A DNA stretch of 64,000 nucleotides from positions 1-64,000 of the forward strand of contig UQQT01000009.1 of assembly GCA_900543395.1 (NCBI GenBank). Reading direction: 5' to 3'. Positions 62,612 to 64,000 of the stretch are shown one piece after another. Source of the stretch: an uncultured Oscillospiraceae bacterium (GTDB lineage Bacteria > Bacillota > Clostridia > Oscillospirales > Acutalibacteraceae). Within the stretch, counting starts at the first letter, position 1. The number at the start of each line of letters is the position of its first letter. The position numbers and the translations under genes were made by a program. A model generated the notes under the pieces. That model was not told the DNA's origin and did not search any database. It worked only from the letters and a program-made list of their open reading frames with translations.

Positions 62612-62699
62612 CGCATCCTCTCACGGTCTGCGGGGATCATTTGTCTGTACCCTCGGCGGGGTAACTTTCAAACATGTTAACGCATTAATGATTCCCGCA
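62612..62699 (+). repeat. Long-hairpin leader element, copy C
   Basis: ACGCATCCTC (62611-62620) precedes TGCGGGGATCATT (62629-62641), which pairs with AATGATTCCCGCA (62687-62699) with one G-U pair. Same layout as copy B: ECF promoter, GCATCCTC, then a long stem ahead of a membrane-protein gene. Confidence 0.7.
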
Positions 62700-62758
62700 G
62701 GCGAAAGTAAAAATGTTTTTCAATTAATATGCCGTTTTTACTTTAAAGGAGCTTGGGT

Positions 62759-63322
62759 ATGAAAAAAACAACATTATCTTTTAAGAAAAAAATGCTTTTA
62801 TGTATTTGTTCGTTATTTGTCATAGCTGTAGTTGTATTTGGAGTTTTGCCTAAGATTGAATTTAAACTAAACTTTCAGTACGTATGTACAATCCCGAAGG
62901 GTGAAAATGAAAATCTTGACCCTTATGATAATGTATGGGCTGCAATAAACGATGAGAAAAATGAATCGTGGTATAAAGATTTCATGCCTGAAAAAGTAGA
63001 TTATATAATGGATTATATGGAACAAAACAATCTAAATCCCGATACATCAAAATACACGTATATTGTAGTGTATCAATATGATCTTGATTCATTATATTTC
63101 AGTTTCAGCCGTATGACAAATGCATATACTCAATTTATCGGGCGGGCGTTTCTCTCGAATTACGAAGAGGGAAAGACTACTATATATCGTATCAGAAAAA
63201 TGAATCTTGATTCTACATTTAAGGGATTGTTTGATGATACGTTTATATACGATGATGCACAAAACGATTATATTTGTCATAGAACATATGGGAGCATCAA
63301 ACCCGTTTTACCGGAGTTTTAA
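62759..63322 (+). CDS. Membrane-anchored hypothetical protein
   Basis: A 187-residue protein with an N-terminal basic stretch and one membrane anchor (about 13-33), then an extracytoplasmic domain of about 150 residues, rich in Tyr and Asp, with no recognised family. The ATG at 62759 was chosen, with AAAGGAG upstream; an in-frame TTG two codons before is unlikely. It is under ECF-type promoter C. AT-rich, like its neighbours. It may be a second immunity-type or envelope-stress protein. Confidence 0.65.
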   Translation: MKKTTLSFKKKMLLCICSLFVIAVVVFGVLPKIEFKLNFQYVCTIPKGENENLDPYDNVWAAINDEKNESWYKDFMPEKVDYIMDYMEQNNLNPDTSKYTYIVVYQYDLDSLYFSFSRMTNAYTQFIGRAFLSNYEEGKTTIYRIRKMNLDSTFKGLFDDTFIYDDAQNDYICHRTYGSIKPVLPEF

Positions 63323-63382
63323 AATTTCATTTGTTTTAAAAGCATAATATAGAATTATTCATTTAAGAAGGAGAAATACAGA

Positions 63383-64000
63383 ATGAAACGAATATTAGTA
63401 TTTATTACTGTTATTGTTGTTATTGCTGCAAGTTTTTCTATTTATATTTTTAAGAATATAAAAAAAACTTACACTCCATATCAAATTGAATATTCAGATG
63501 ACTCTGTTTTAAAATCTGACGGGTTCCCTCATGTTTATCACAATTTGTTTGGTGATTATTATGTTTCAAATAACGGTGACAGTAGATTTTGCCAATCAAT
63601 CAGTATAAGACACTTTAACGGTATATCTTATAAAGAAGAATATATAACCAATCTTAATTGTTATTTTGAGAGGTATGCATTTGATCCAACCGGATATATT
63701 GCGTATTATTGTTATGTATCTGAAAAAACAAAGGATTCTGATGATTTAGACAGTAATGAAGAAGCCGGTATATTGTATGAAAATAAATATATATTGTCAG
63801 ACCAATATGCGGGGTTATATGATTGCAAAAGAAAAGAAGAAATTCGTTTCGATTCGTTTGACGAATTAATTGAGTTTGCGGATAGTAATTCAATTAATTT
63901 AGGCGATTATTATTCAATTACTCCGTATGGTTTGATATCATATAAAGATATTGCTATAAATAATGGCTGGAGTGTTGTGCCAAAATCGGAAAATGGAAAA
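63383..64000 (+). CDS. Membrane-anchored hypothetical protein, 3' end missing
   Basis: An open frame of 206 codons from the ATG at 63383 to the end of the window with no stop, preceded by AAGAAGGAGAAA. The N terminus is a membrane anchor (about 4-24, LVFITVIVVIAASFSIYIF), and the rest is extracytoplasmic, Tyr/Asp/Asn-rich, with FDELIEFADSN near residue 166. It lies 60 bases after the previous gene, probably in the same transcript. No family recognised. AT-rich composition matches the preceding island. Confidence 0.7.
   Translation, partial: MKRILVFITVIVVIAASFSIYIFKNIKKTYTPYQIEYSDDSVLKSDGFPHVYHNLFGDYYVSNNGDSRFCQSISIRHFNGISYKEEYITNLNCYFERYAFDPTGYIAYYCYVSEKTKDSDDLDSNEEAGILYENKYILSDQYAGLYDCKRKEEIRFDSFDELIEFADSNSINLGDYYSITPYGLISYKDIAINNGWSVVPKSENGK

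Overview
The window looks like chromosome from an anaerobic Clostridia, most probably an Oscillospiraceae/Ruminococcaceae-type gut bacterium. Signs are strong Shine-Dalgarno sites, sigma-A promoters with 17-bp spacers, a Gram-positive LexA box, S-box type RNA control, a YolD/UmuC-like pair, secreted Cys-rich proteins with the Clostridia-type CxCxCH tail, and a type II-A CRISPR system. No organism name can be fixed from the sequence alone.

Layout. 0.2-6.7 kb: a HIRAN protein, a LysR regulator and a methionine-type ABC operon (binding protein, MetN, MetI, AhpD-like protein, SDR dehydrogenase, TcdA). Its binding protein is a circular permutation of MetQ, and a 19-codon leader ORF precedes the operon. 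6.8-13.3 kb (mostly minus strand): sugar-nucleotide epimerase, membrane M28 peptidase, a Crp-family regulator heading an SsuABC-like transporter operon with an operator over its own promoter, and a YhhN protein. 13.4-20 kb (plus): lipoprotein, HAD phosphatase, topoisomerase III, a probably leaderless YgjP metalloprotease, a tiny membrane protein, Nudix, SecB-like protein, MBL hydrolase. 20.1-22.1 kb: SOS-controlled Y-family polymerase with a YolD-like partner. 22.1-32.7 kb: cytidylyltransferase plus glycosyltransferase, two large secreted proteins, then glycogen phosphorylase with a GH13 amylase.

32.7-36.6 kb is the rpmG-secE-nusG-rplKAJL ribosomal cluster with its RNA leaders. It is not followed by rpoB. 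Instead a complete type II-A CRISPR-Cas locus follows at 36.8-44.0 kb: antisense tracrRNA, cas9, cas1, cas2, csn2, and an array of 15 repeats and 14 spacers. Immediately after it, a SAM-I-like riboswitch with a clear terminator/antiterminator switch controls an orphan 99-residue protein.

44.6-54.8 kb: a YcxB-like protein, an EutH-GH20-Gfo/Idh operon, a divergent ferredoxin/Crp pair, a secreted papain-like protease with an altered catalytic motif, comF, and a decayed beta-helix gene. 55-64 kb looks like one regulon. An ECF sigma factor and putative anti-sigma factor are followed by a small secreted protein, a 1384-residue secreted Rhs/YD-repeat protein with a Cys/His protease-like tip, and AT-rich membrane-anchored proteins that may be immunity proteins. 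Three sites share a non-sigma-A promoter motif, and three homologous long-hairpin elements sit in front of or between these genes. The last gene runs off the window.
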